Positions 16,488 through 24,168 of a stretch of 41,773 nucleotides of DNA are shown piece by piece (positions within the stretch are counted from its first letter, which is position 1; each line of letters begins with the position of its first letter). The notes under the pieces were generated by a model. The model saw only the letters and a list, made by a program, of their open reading frames with translations, was not told where the DNA came from and made no database searches. Source of the DNA: Bacteroidota bacterium (GTDB taxonomy: Bacteria > Bacteroidota > Ignavibacteria > Palsa-1295); assembly GCA_025363505.1 (NCBI GenBank), contig JANYDV010000211.1, positions 1 through 41,773 of the forward strand, read 5' to 3'. The position numbers were made by a program, and so were the translations under genes.

Positions 16488-17195
16488 TTATAATTTAAAG
16501 TGTTCCTTGCGAAACTGAACAAGATCTCTTGGGCGATCAGTGACAATTGCCTTCGCTCCAAATTTTAATGCTTGTTCAAATTCTTCTTGGGTGTTGATCG
16601 TGTATATCGACAAATGAATTTTGTTGGAGAGAATATCGCTCATTCTCCATTGATCAAGTTCGCTTAACTGTGCCGCATACGACGCCGCACTTGTTTTCAT
16701 CAGTAATTCCGAAGGCAACCATTGGTCAATAGCTTCGATGCCGATAAACGAGGACATTTCTGTTGTAGGGTGGATGATTGTCGCACTACGTTCTTTCGAA
16801 AGTTCAGAAATATAATCGGGTCGGAATGAGGAGTAGAGCACACGATCTTCCATGTGATAGCGCTCGATTAATTCGAAGAGCTTTGGGACTAATGGAAGTT
16901 CATCAACGACGCCATAACCTTTAAGCTCAACATTCAAATACATCTTTCCCGTGACAAGAGCGACAATATCCTCGAAGCGTTCATATTTTCCACCACCGGA
17001 AATTTCATCGTGATGACAAACAATATCACCGGCGGTGGTGAATTGAATATCTACTTCAACCATTTCCGCACCACTTGTCAGTGCAGCTTCGATTGCGTCG
17101 CAAGAATTCTCGGGCGCACCGAGCGAGGTATCGCCACGATGTGCGCAGATCATCGGGTATTTGCTAAAATCAAATTCTTTCAGGGGGGCTATCAT
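16488..17195 (-). CDS. Glycerophosphodiester phosphodiesterase, cytoplasmic type
   Basis: This enzyme hydrolyses glycerophosphodiesters to glycerol 3-phosphate and an alcohol. The 235-residue barrel has the family residues: CAHRGDTSLGAPENS (His-Arg-Gly and Glu-Asn), EMVEVDIQ, VCHHDE, the metal-binding glutamate in LNVELKGYG, and the C-terminal IYTINTQEEFEQ and AIVTDRPRD. No signal peptide is visible. Its ATG overlaps the fmt stop as TAATG, so the two are coupled. A second, lipoprotein-type member of this family is encoded at 34587. Confidence 0.92.
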   Translation of the reverse strand: MIAPLKEFDFSKYPMICAHRGDTSLGAPENSCDAIEAALTSGAEMVEVDIQFTTAGDIVCHHDEISGGGKYERFEDIVALVTGKMYLNVELKGYGVVDELPLVPKLFELIERYHMEDRVLYSSFRPDYISELSKERSATIIHPTTEMSSFIGIEAIDQWLPSELLMKTSAASYAAQLSELDQWRMSDILSNKIHLSIYTINTQEEFEQALKFGAKAIVTDRPRDLVQFRKEHFKL

Positions 17196-18166
17196 TATTC
17201 TGGTTTATTAGTGATTACCATTCGTGCACCTCGGAGAAATTCCTCGGCACTCATTTTCTTTTTTCCTTCACGTTGTAACTCGTGTATTTCAATCGGCATT
17301 GTTGCCGTACCAACATATAACTTACGTTTATTAATAGAACTACCAAAATCTGCCGGCGGTAGTTTCCAATCTGAGTGATCAATTGTCGTGCGATAGATCT
17401 TCATTCGCTCTCCTGTTGGCAAGATCATCACCGCTCCGGGCGATGGCGAAAGTCCTCGGATATGGTTGTGCACATCTTCGGCAGGACGATTGAAGTTAAT
17501 AATACAATCTTCAGGAAATATTTTTGGGGCGGGGGTTGCTTCTGAAGCGTTTTGCATTTTTGGATGCAATGAGCCATTCGATAAGCCTCGTAATGTATCA
17601 ATGGCGAGCTTCGCACCAAGATGCATTAATTCATCATGAAGTTCGCCAACCGTTTCGTTTATGCCGATTGGTATTTTCTCTTGTAAGAGCATTCCACCGG
17701 TGTCGATCTGTTCATCGAGCAAAAACGTGGTAATGCCCGTCTCAGTCTCTCCGTTGAGAATCGCTCGGTGCATCGGTGCGGCGCCGCGATATTTTGGCAA
17801 CAGCGATGTATGGACATTAAATGTGCCAAGTCTCGGCATTGCGTATATTTCTTTCGGCAGTATTTTATAGGCGACGACACAAAAACAATCAGCCTCAAAC
17901 GACCGTAACTGTTCTATAAATTCTTGATCACGAACTTTTTTTGGTGCTAAAAAAGGAATACCGAGTTCAATAGCTTTCTCTTGAAGCACTGCGGGATGGG
18001 TCTTGAGACCTCTGCCTTGTTCTTTTTCAGCAGTAGTAACAACACACACAATATTTTCGCCGTGGGTAACGAGAGACTCTAATATATATGCGGCAAATTG
18101 CGGGGTGCCGAAGAATATGATCTTCAAGCCCGAAGGTGTTTCGTTATCCTTTCGATGTTCTAACAC
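17195..18166 (-). CDS. fmt: Methionyl-tRNA formyltransferase
   Basis: Fmt formylates initiator Met-tRNA using 10-formyl-THF. The 323 residues contain the N-terminal FFGTPQFAAYILES, the formyltransferase signature VHTSLLPKYRGAAPMHRAIL with the catalytic Asn/His region, TTFLLDEQIDTGGML with the catalytic aspartate, and a C-terminal OB-fold tRNA-binding domain (INFNRPAEDVHNHIRGLSPS). The start appears to be GTG at 18166, giving a 13-residue leader before the first strand; no alternative ATG precedes LKIIFFG. It begins ten bases after the isomerase stop. Confidence 0.96.
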   Translation of the reverse strand: MLEHRKDNETPSGLKIIFFGTPQFAAYILESLVTHGENIVCVVTTAEKEQGRGLKTHPAVLQEKAIELGIPFLAPKKVRDQEFIEQLRSFEADCFCVVAYKILPKEIYAMPRLGTFNVHTSLLPKYRGAAPMHRAILNGETETGITTFLLDEQIDTGGMLLQEKIPIGINETVGELHDELMHLGAKLAIDTLRGLSNGSLHPKMQNASEATPAPKIFPEDCIINFNRPAEDVHNHIRGLSPSPGAVMILPTGERMKIYRTTIDHSDWKLPPADFGSSINKRKLYVGTATMPIEIHELQREGKKKMSAEEFLRGARMVITNKPE

Positions 18167-18175
18167 AGTGTCAGT

Positions 18176-19240
18176 TTAACCAGCAAGTTTTTTCTTCAAT
18201 AGCATAATCACCGGTACCGGGCTTGGATCTTCCCCCAGCAGAAGAGCAATATAATAGCTAATCCAATCACCAAGTGCGATAAGCGAAAACATTCGTGCAA
18301 GACGAGAAGACCCCTTAGCTTCGAGCTCAATGACAACTACTCCTTTGCCGACTAACACTTCTTTTAAGATTTCAAAGCGTTTGCCGACACGTTCGTGCTC
18401 ATCTTGGGTCGAACGTAAAAAAATCGAAACGAAATGATCTTGAATACCGGTCGGGTGCGCCCAACCATTAATTTCGTTGTGATTCATTTCGGGCAGTACA
18501 TTTCCGAACGCAATATGTTTTGCGTTTTCCTGAATTTGTCCGCGCCAGCGAATATTCACGGTGTCGAGTGATTCGGAATCAGAGTATATCACGGGTACTT
18601 TCGAGCGCAATATTGTGGCAATACGAAGTGCGTCGTTATTTTCGTTTGTGGCGTCAGTACCATAACGTTTGACAAGTTCGTGCAACAGATCAGCTGTTTC
18701 TTTGAGATGTACTTTTTGCGATGAGCATAGTCCCATCCGCTCAAGAATAAGTAACACCGGCACAAACGAATATGCGAGCGCCGCTCGTGGCTGAAAACCC
18801 GTTGGGAGGGTGATGAAAGGTACCCCGTCGCGATCAGCCAATTCTTTAAGCTTACCGCCGGTCGAAGCACAAACAATCTGCGCACCTTTTGCACGAGCCA
18901 GGTCATACATCGACAATGTTTCTTCGGTTGATCCCGAATAACTTGAAACAATCACTAAGCTATTATTACTCGTAAACTCCGGAAGCGAGTACGTACGATT
19001 GATCACAAATGGCAATGACAGGGACGGCAATAAATATGAGCGAACCAGGTCACCACCGATTGCAGAACCGCCGAGACCGGCGAGAATAATATTGGTGATC
19101 GAGTCTTTGTTCGGGAGCGTAAGAGAGTCAAGTGCCTCTTCGGTGCGGGCAACAGCATCAAGAAATTGATCGCCCATTCCGGCAATCGCCAAACCCATTC
19201 CCCCTTGGTCAAGCCCTGCGATTAATTCTTTCGTGATCAT
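18176..19240 (-). CDS. Bifunctional phosphoglucose/phosphomannose isomerase (SIS fold)
   Basis: A 354-residue protein of the small SIS-domain isomerase family that interconverts glucose 6-phosphate or mannose 6-phosphate with fructose 6-phosphate. First SIS domain motifs are AGLGGSAIGGDLVRSYL and VIVSSYSGSTEETLSMYDLA. The second half carries the catalytic Glu/His region NVLPEMNHNEINGWAHP. This family, rather than classical Pgi, is found in archaea and some Bacteroidota/Chlorobi lineages. It links central metabolism with mannose-containing glycan precursors, which fits nearby glycosyltransferase and epimerase genes. It is followed closely by fmt. Confidence 0.9.
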   Translation of the reverse strand: MITKELIAGLDQGGMGLAIAGMGDQFLDAVARTEEALDSLTLPNKDSITNIILAGLGGSAIGGDLVRSYLLPSLSLPFVINRTYSLPEFTSNNSLVIVSSYSGSTEETLSMYDLARAKGAQIVCASTGGKLKELADRDGVPFITLPTGFQPRAALAYSFVPVLLILERMGLCSSQKVHLKETADLLHELVKRYGTDATNENNDALRIATILRSKVPVIYSDSESLDTVNIRWRGQIQENAKHIAFGNVLPEMNHNEINGWAHPTGIQDHFVSIFLRSTQDEHERVGKRFEILKEVLVGKGVVVIELEAKGSSRLARMFSLIALGDWISYYIALLLGEDPSPVPVIMLLKKKLAG

Positions 19241-19333
19241 ATTTGTATTTGTTTCGTGACGTTCTGCACGCTATACAACAGCGATCGGGGGAAGAGACGT
19301 TCAACCCGTGCAAGGAACAAATTTTGCAACGAA

Positions 19334-21328
19334 TTATTTGATCGAACGTCGTAGCTGTTCGATTTGAGCAAATCGTTCATTAGTCGAAAATGCCGCGTTT
19401 TTATCACGTTCTTGAAGGCTTTCAGGATTCACCGTGAGATCTGGTTTCAAACGCAACGCGAGATCGAGCCATTGTTTTGCTTCAGTAGAATTCCCATGCT
19501 GAAGCAAATATTGGGCTCGTGATGCTAATGAAGTTGCTTGAAGCATTCGAGCATTGTCGGTATAATAATTTCTGACCCGATAGTGAGCATCATTCCATTG
19601 GATCGTTGCAGGTGGCGCATCAAAAACAGAATCTTTTTCGAGCAATCGGAAGACAATACCTGCCGGAATTGGTTTGTATGCCGGTGCGAAAAGTGGATCG
19701 TGATCTTGCAACATTTCCGGGGCGATGAAGATCGGGCGATCAGAGTTTTTTCTGATCAAGGCATCAGTCAGTTTCGTATATGTTTCGGCGATGGCTTGTT
19801 GGTCGAACGGTTCGCCACGGTCAAAGTGAAGAAGATGCGGCATAAAGGCATTCACTTCTGTTGCAACTCGACTCATCACTTCGGGGTCGCGTTGTTGTAG
19901 ATAGCTATAATACCAAGGACGATCCCTGAGCATTGCCGCATCAATCACCAATACATCGGGTCTGATGTGTTCGACGAGTTGATAATAGAACGCCCCACTG
20001 AGCCAAAAATCCCATGCGGTCGAGAACACAATTGCATGAGGCGGTAAATTTTTCAAGACATTCATTGCATAATCTTCGACCATATAGTTGCCACTTTCAT
20101 CAACGTGTGTATAGTTGGCAACACCTTCAAATATCGCGAACAATACCGCGAGAATGAGCGCAATCTGGGTTACACTTTCTTTCCATCGCTCTTTGAGCCA
20201 TTGTGTCAGTTGCGCTCCCGCGAATGAGATCATCAGAATGCAAGCAAGATAGGCAATTAAGAAATAAGGATCGATCTCAAGAATATCAAAATTAATTGAG
20301 TAGAACAAACATCCAAAAAAGAGCAGGAGCACAAAAATGAGCAAATGAATATGCTTCTTGTTATTATTGACAAGCAGTGCATATAAGCCTATTAAGATTA
20401 GTACAAAACCCACAAGTGAAAATTCTGTCGGGAATTCATGCCAAAAATAAGGCCAATTCTTTGCAGGAGCCTCGGCGGTAAACATCCATATTTTATATTG
20501 CCCGCCACTAAAATGCTTAAAGAAAGACGAAAGATTGGTCGGATGCCCCCAATCCATAAGAGGAAATTGCGAGGACCGAATTGGAAAATATAAATAGGGC
20601 AACAGTCCGAGCGCAAATGCAGGAATGAATCGAAATACTTTTTTTAGCGAATAAGTATTCAGACCCGAAATCGCAAAAAACAAATACAAACACGCCGGAG
20701 CGAGGAGTACGGTGGTGAGATGATTAGCAAATGACAGACCAAGAGTCAGTGCAAATAGAAATGAATTTTTTTCGAATGATTGTTTTTCCAATCGGAGCAT
20801 TCTAAAAAAGAATGTCAGAGCAATCGGCACAAGAAAACAATGTAAGGGATAGACTTCAATCGCATTTGATTGTGCCCACCACGTTTCGCTGAATGCGGCG
20901 CTAAGCCCTGCAAAGATGCCGATCGCAACAGACAAATCAGATGGATTTGATAGGTCTGAGACTTCAAGTACCACATTTTTCTTTTTTGTGAGCGGTGTTT
21001 CTGCGCGCTCGAAAGAAAACCAATGCCCGAACATTTCAGCCACGAGATACACCATTGCCGCTGCACCCATTGCTGTAAACAGAGCCGACATCATATTGAG
21101 CCGCACGATCACCCGTATGGCAATCGGTAGATGCGCAAAGAGCCAGCCGATCATCGTAAAGAGCGGATAGCCTGTGGGATGGCAAATACCAAGCGTCGAG
21201 CATGAAGCAGCTAACTCGCCGCCATCAATAAAGGGCACCGAAGGAGCCATCGTCTGCAAATAGACGACGAAAGAAATGATAAAAACAAGAATAGCACCGA
21301 ATAGCGGACGAGAAAACATTTTTTGCAT
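19334..21328 (-). CDS. DUF2723 polytopic membrane protein (GT-C-like)
   Basis: This 664-residue protein matches the DUF2723/TMEM260-like family. An N-terminal helix is followed by PSVPFIDGGELAASCSTLGICHPTGYPLFT, which contains the acidic first-loop motif (DGGE) typical of GT-C glycosyltransferases. About ten more membrane helices run to roughly residue 410. A soluble C-terminal part (about 420-664) contains helical, TPR-like sequence near ASRAQYLLQHGNSTEAKQWL. Related eukaryotic proteins are protein O-mannosyltransferases, so a lipid-linked sugar transferase role is plausible but unproven here. Its start lies 9 bases after the M20 gene stop, and the isomerase follows after a 93-base gap. Confidence 0.85.
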   Translation of the reverse strand: MQKMFSRPLFGAILVFIISFVVYLQTMAPSVPFIDGGELAASCSTLGICHPTGYPLFTMIGWLFAHLPIAIRVIVRLNMMSALFTAMGAAAMVYLVAEMFGHWFSFERAETPLTKKKNVVLEVSDLSNPSDLSVAIGIFAGLSAAFSETWWAQSNAIEVYPLHCFLVPIALTFFFRMLRLEKQSFEKNSFLFALTLGLSFANHLTTVLLAPACLYLFFAISGLNTYSLKKVFRFIPAFALGLLPYLYFPIRSSQFPLMDWGHPTNLSSFFKHFSGGQYKIWMFTAEAPAKNWPYFWHEFPTEFSLVGFVLILIGLYALLVNNNKKHIHLLIFVLLLFFGCLFYSINFDILEIDPYFLIAYLACILMISFAGAQLTQWLKERWKESVTQIALILAVLFAIFEGVANYTHVDESGNYMVEDYAMNVLKNLPPHAIVFSTAWDFWLSGAFYYQLVEHIRPDVLVIDAAMLRDRPWYYSYLQQRDPEVMSRVATEVNAFMPHLLHFDRGEPFDQQAIAETYTKLTDALIRKNSDRPIFIAPEMLQDHDPLFAPAYKPIPAGIVFRLLEKDSVFDAPPATIQWNDAHYRVRNYYTDNARMLQATSLASRAQYLLQHGNSTEAKQWLDLALRLKPDLTVNPESLQERDKNAAFSTNERFAQIEQLRRSIK

Positions 21329-21336
21329 AAGACCAA

Positions 21337-22518
21337 CTATTGTTTCAAAGCCTTTATTGCCAAATATGCCTGCATCGCCGCACCGATTTCAAGCGAACGT
21401 TCGTCAACAGTGAAGTGATCGTTATGAATATCTGCCGTGATGTTTTGATCAAGATTTCTAATGCCGAGACGATAGAATGTCCCCGGTACCTTTTCGAGGT
21501 AATAGGCAAAATCCTCAGCGCCCATTAATCGCTCAGCTTTAAAAACAGCATCACTTCCGAACAAAGCACGAGCTGCCTCTTCGGCAAAAATTGTCTTGTT
21601 CGGATCATTATTCAACACCGGATAGCCTTTGCTGATATAGAGATCATATTCAGCTCCTGCTGAATCACAAATGCCGCGAATAATTTCTTCGATACGGCGA
21701 TGAGCGAATTCACGCCACTCTTTGGTCATCGACCGCAGCGTACCGACAAGCTTGACTTCTTCAGGAATAATATTTGGCGCAAAACCTCCGTGGATCGAGC
21801 CAATAGTAATCACACCCTGACTAAAAGGGTCAAGATTTCGTGAGACCAATGTTTGTAATGAGAGTATCACTTGCGAAGCTGTGACGATCGGGTCGATAGC
21901 GAAATGTGGTCGTGCTCCGTGACCCGATTTCCCGCGAATAGTAATATAGAGTTCATCAGCGCTTGCCATCATTTCTCCGGCACAGAAACCGACGGTTCCG
22001 GCATCATGTTGTGCGATAACGTGGAGACCATAAATTTCATCAACCCCATCAAGAGCGCCCTCATCAATCATAACCGGTGCGCCGCCCGGATTCTTTTCTT
22101 CACTGGGTTGAAATAAGAATCGTATTTCTCCTTCGATCTCCTCTTTTAATTGCGACAAAATCATCGCTGCCCCCAAGCCAATTGCTGTATGTGCATCATG
22201 ACCACAAGCGTGCATCTTGCCTTCGTTCTTCGACGCAAATGGCAAACCGGTTGCTTCGAGTATCGGCAACGCATCCATATCACTTCGGAGGGCAATCGTC
22301 TTGCCGGGCTTTTTGCCTTTGATCGTACCAATGACACCGGTTTTAGCAATACCGGTTTTTACTTCAACACCACACGAGCGCAGTGTCTCGGCAACAAGCG
22401 CCGCTGTTTCGATCTCCTCGAATGCCAGTTCGGGGTTTGCATGAATTTCACGCCGCAACTCGATAATACGAGGATGAAATTGCTTAGCTAATTGTCGTAT
22501 TTGTTCTTCGAGGGTCAT
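21337..22518 (-). CDS. M20 family amidohydrolase/peptidase
   Basis: A 393-residue metal-dependent amidohydrolase of the hippurate hydrolase/IAA-amino acid hydrolase/N-acetyl-diaminopimelate deacetylase group. Metal ligands are in MHACGHDAHTA and FQPSEEKNPGGA (the Glu pair), then the His in LHVIAQHDAG. The C-terminal ligand region is MGAEDFAYYLEKVPG. The lid-domain motif SGHGARPHFAIDPI is present. No signal peptide is seen. The specific amide substrate cannot be determined. It starts 9 bases after the YbbR gene stop in the same direction. Confidence 0.91.
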   Translation of the reverse strand: MTLEEQIRQLAKQFHPRIIELRREIHANPELAFEEIETAALVAETLRSCGVEVKTGIAKTGVIGTIKGKKPGKTIALRSDMDALPILEATGLPFASKNEGKMHACGHDAHTAIGLGAAMILSQLKEEIEGEIRFLFQPSEEKNPGGAPVMIDEGALDGVDEIYGLHVIAQHDAGTVGFCAGEMMASADELYITIRGKSGHGARPHFAIDPIVTASQVILSLQTLVSRNLDPFSQGVITIGSIHGGFAPNIIPEEVKLVGTLRSMTKEWREFAHRRIEEIIRGICDSAGAEYDLYISKGYPVLNNDPNKTIFAEEAARALFGSDAVFKAERLMGAEDFAYYLEKVPGTFYRLGIRNLDQNITADIHNDHFTVDERSLEIGAAMQAYLAIKALKQ

Positions 22519-22527
22519 AGACTACAC

Positions 22528-23463
22528 TTATTTTTTTCTGATCACAAAACGCACCTGAGGCGGTTGTGATTGCAATACTTCTATTCCTTTTGGTGCGTCA
22601 ATCTGTGGCGCCAGCATTGAAATCGAATCAAATTTGATCGCATCATAGACAATCTTCGCCTTGATTGCATCGCGGGTGAGCTTGGCTAATTGATCAACTC
22701 CACCTCTGACAACAACCGATATCGTTGCCGGATCGAGAAACAATTCACGATCACCCGGCATTGCCTCGACCGAGACAGGAATATCGGTAAAAATTCTCTC
22801 AGCGACTGCTTCGATTATTACCCGGACCGAAACGGAATTGACCGAGCGCGAAGTAAGCACCTCAGCAAGTGTATCACTGAGTTCAAGGGTTTGCGTAAAA
22901 CTCTCATGGGCGCCGCGTGAGCGCAGAAGTTTGGTTGGGTATGATCGGATCGAATCAATAAGAATATTCGACCCATGAAGGGTGACGGTCGAGGGAGTGA
23001 TTACCGGATCACCAACGATGACATACCCCGATGCCGGTTGAATGTCGGTGCGAAGCTCAATAGCCACTCGGCGGATGCTTTCGCGTGAGAATTGTACCCC
23101 GAGCGAATCCGGCTCCATCTTGATGAGCTTTACATCACTGGGCAATGATGAGTTTGTAAGCAATTCATCTTTGGTGATATAGAATGTCGAAAGAAATTCT
23201 TTTGAATTGCGTTCCGAAAGATCGAGTTTGAGTTTGGAGTTACCGGTAGCATTGACCATTAACAACCTCCATCCGGGACCGGAAAGCCGTACGTGAATTT
23301 TTTCGGGTAAGGGATTTGAGATCGCAAAACCAGTCGGTGTTTTAATAACTAACGGGAGATCGACATCAACATCATAGGTACCCGACAAATGAACGTAAGC
23401 CCATAGCACTACTGCAAAAAAGATCGCTGCGATGAGTACTCCGATCCTTCTTGCCAATCCCAC
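22528..23463 (-). CDS. YbbR-like domain protein, membrane-anchored
   Basis: The 311-residue protein has an N-terminal transmembrane anchor (IGVLIAAIFFAVVLWAYVHL) and an extracytoplasmic part made of YbbR-type beta repeats. Features such as VDLPLVIKTPTGFAIS, IHVRLSGPGWRL, YVIVGDPVITPSTVTLHGS and VVVRGGVDQLAKL mark at least two to three repeats. In Firmicutes YbbR/CdaR regulates the diadenylate cyclase CdaA; no cyclase gene is adjacent here, so a regulatory link is not claimed. The start is GTG at 23463. It follows the BMC-domain gene by 34 bases. Confidence 0.82.
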   Translation of the reverse strand: MGLARRIGVLIAAIFFAVVLWAYVHLSGTYDVDVDLPLVIKTPTGFAISNPLPEKIHVRLSGPGWRLLMVNATGNSKLKLDLSERNSKEFLSTFYITKDELLTNSSLPSDVKLIKMEPDSLGVQFSRESIRRVAIELRTDIQPASGYVIVGDPVITPSTVTLHGSNILIDSIRSYPTKLLRSRGAHESFTQTLELSDTLAEVLTSRSVNSVSVRVIIEAVAERIFTDIPVSVEAMPGDRELFLDPATISVVVRGGVDQLAKLTRDAIKAKIVYDAIKFDSISMLAPQIDAPKGIEVLQSQPPQVRFVIRKK

Positions 23464-23497
23464 AGGTAATTAAATTCTTGGAAAAAATTATATAATG

Positions 23498-24070
23498 TTA
23501 ACTGGGAAGCAGTTGCTGCGAGCCGTAGAGTATTGCCGAGCTTCCGGGCATGAGTGCCCCGATGCTTTCGAGCAATGCAATGAGTTGGGGGCGGTTTGCT
23601 TTCGAGATCAAACGACCTTTCAGCGGAAAATCTTCGACCGAACGCGCATAACGTCGAATCTCGTGCACGTTCCAAGAATTAATTTGTGTAATATCTAATT
23701 CTTCAGCTGATCGGACACGCTGTTTCGCTTTTTGCTCGGGTGTTCGAATCGTTGGCGTGTGGCGTGTGACTTCTGAGATCTTTAAAGATTTCAGAAGTAA
23801 ATGTAATGCTTGCAGATCGGGTTTGGCAAAGAAGACAACGTCGGCTACTCCTTGCAATGCTGTTATATGGGTACTGGCATGTTGTACTTCGGCAAGACCT
23901 CCGGCAATAACAATGGTCGTAGCACCGACAGCATTCGTTTCGGCAACGCCGACGATGCGTGCACGAGTTTCGTTGCCAAGCGTCTGAAGCAACCGAGCAA
24001 GGTTGATTCCGCCGCTGACTTCGATCACCGCTGCGCTTTCTTCGTTCGTGATATGTGTAGAATTTACCAT
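23498..24070 (-). CDS. Orphan bacterial-microcompartment (BMC) domain protein with Rho-N/SAP-like tail
   Basis: The ATG at 24070 is chosen because GGAG lies just upstream and a promoter-like sequence lies inside the longer frame that begins at 24145. The 190-residue product has a BMC-like domain at about 13-85. It starts with AAVIEVSGGINLARLL (the AIGxIE(T/V)xG pattern), continues RIVGVAETNAVGATTIVIAG, then GLAEVQHASTHI (the GDVAAVxxAV helix), and ends VVFFAKPD, the counterpart of HVIPRPH. A charged linker (about 100-125) leads to a helical domain at 128-172 (WNVHEIRRYARSVEDFPL, KANRPQLIALLESIG) resembling Rho-N, HeH or SAP nucleic-acid-binding motifs. No other shell or encapsulated-enzyme genes are nearby. 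Both family calls are by eye. Confidence 0.6.
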   Translation of the reverse strand: MVNSTHITNEESAAVIEVSGGINLARLLQTLGNETRARIVGVAETNAVGATTIVIAGGLAEVQHASTHITALQGVADVVFFAKPDLQALHLLLKSLKISEVTRHTPTIRTPEQKAKQRVRSAEELDITQINSWNVHEIRRYARSVEDFPLKGRLISKANRPQLIALLESIGALMPGSSAILYGSQQLLPS

Positions 24071-24089
24071 TTTACTCCAATCCTCTATA

Positions 24090-24120
24090 CAAACATAGCA
24101 CTTTTCCACAAAAATTCCAA
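24090..24120 (-). promoter_or_regulatory. Bacteroidota-type promoter for the BMC-domain gene
   Basis: On the minus strand TTG (24120-24118) and TATGTTTG (24097-24090) are separated by 20 bases, matching the Bacteroidota -33 TTG / -7 TAnnTTTG pattern. Transcription would start around 24083, a short distance upstream of a GGAG ribosome site (24078-24075) and the ATG at 24070. It could drive the long minus-strand array below it. No experimental support; matched by eye. Confidence 0.5.
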
Positions 24121-24168
24121 GTTTATCACTTTGGATTGCCGCCAAAACGGGATGATAAAAGGCTGTAA

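Noticed and set aside
24071..24145. 25-residue N-terminal extension of the BMC-domain protein
   Set aside because: It would overlap the promoter-like sequence at 24090-24120, and a GGAG precedes the ATG at 24070.
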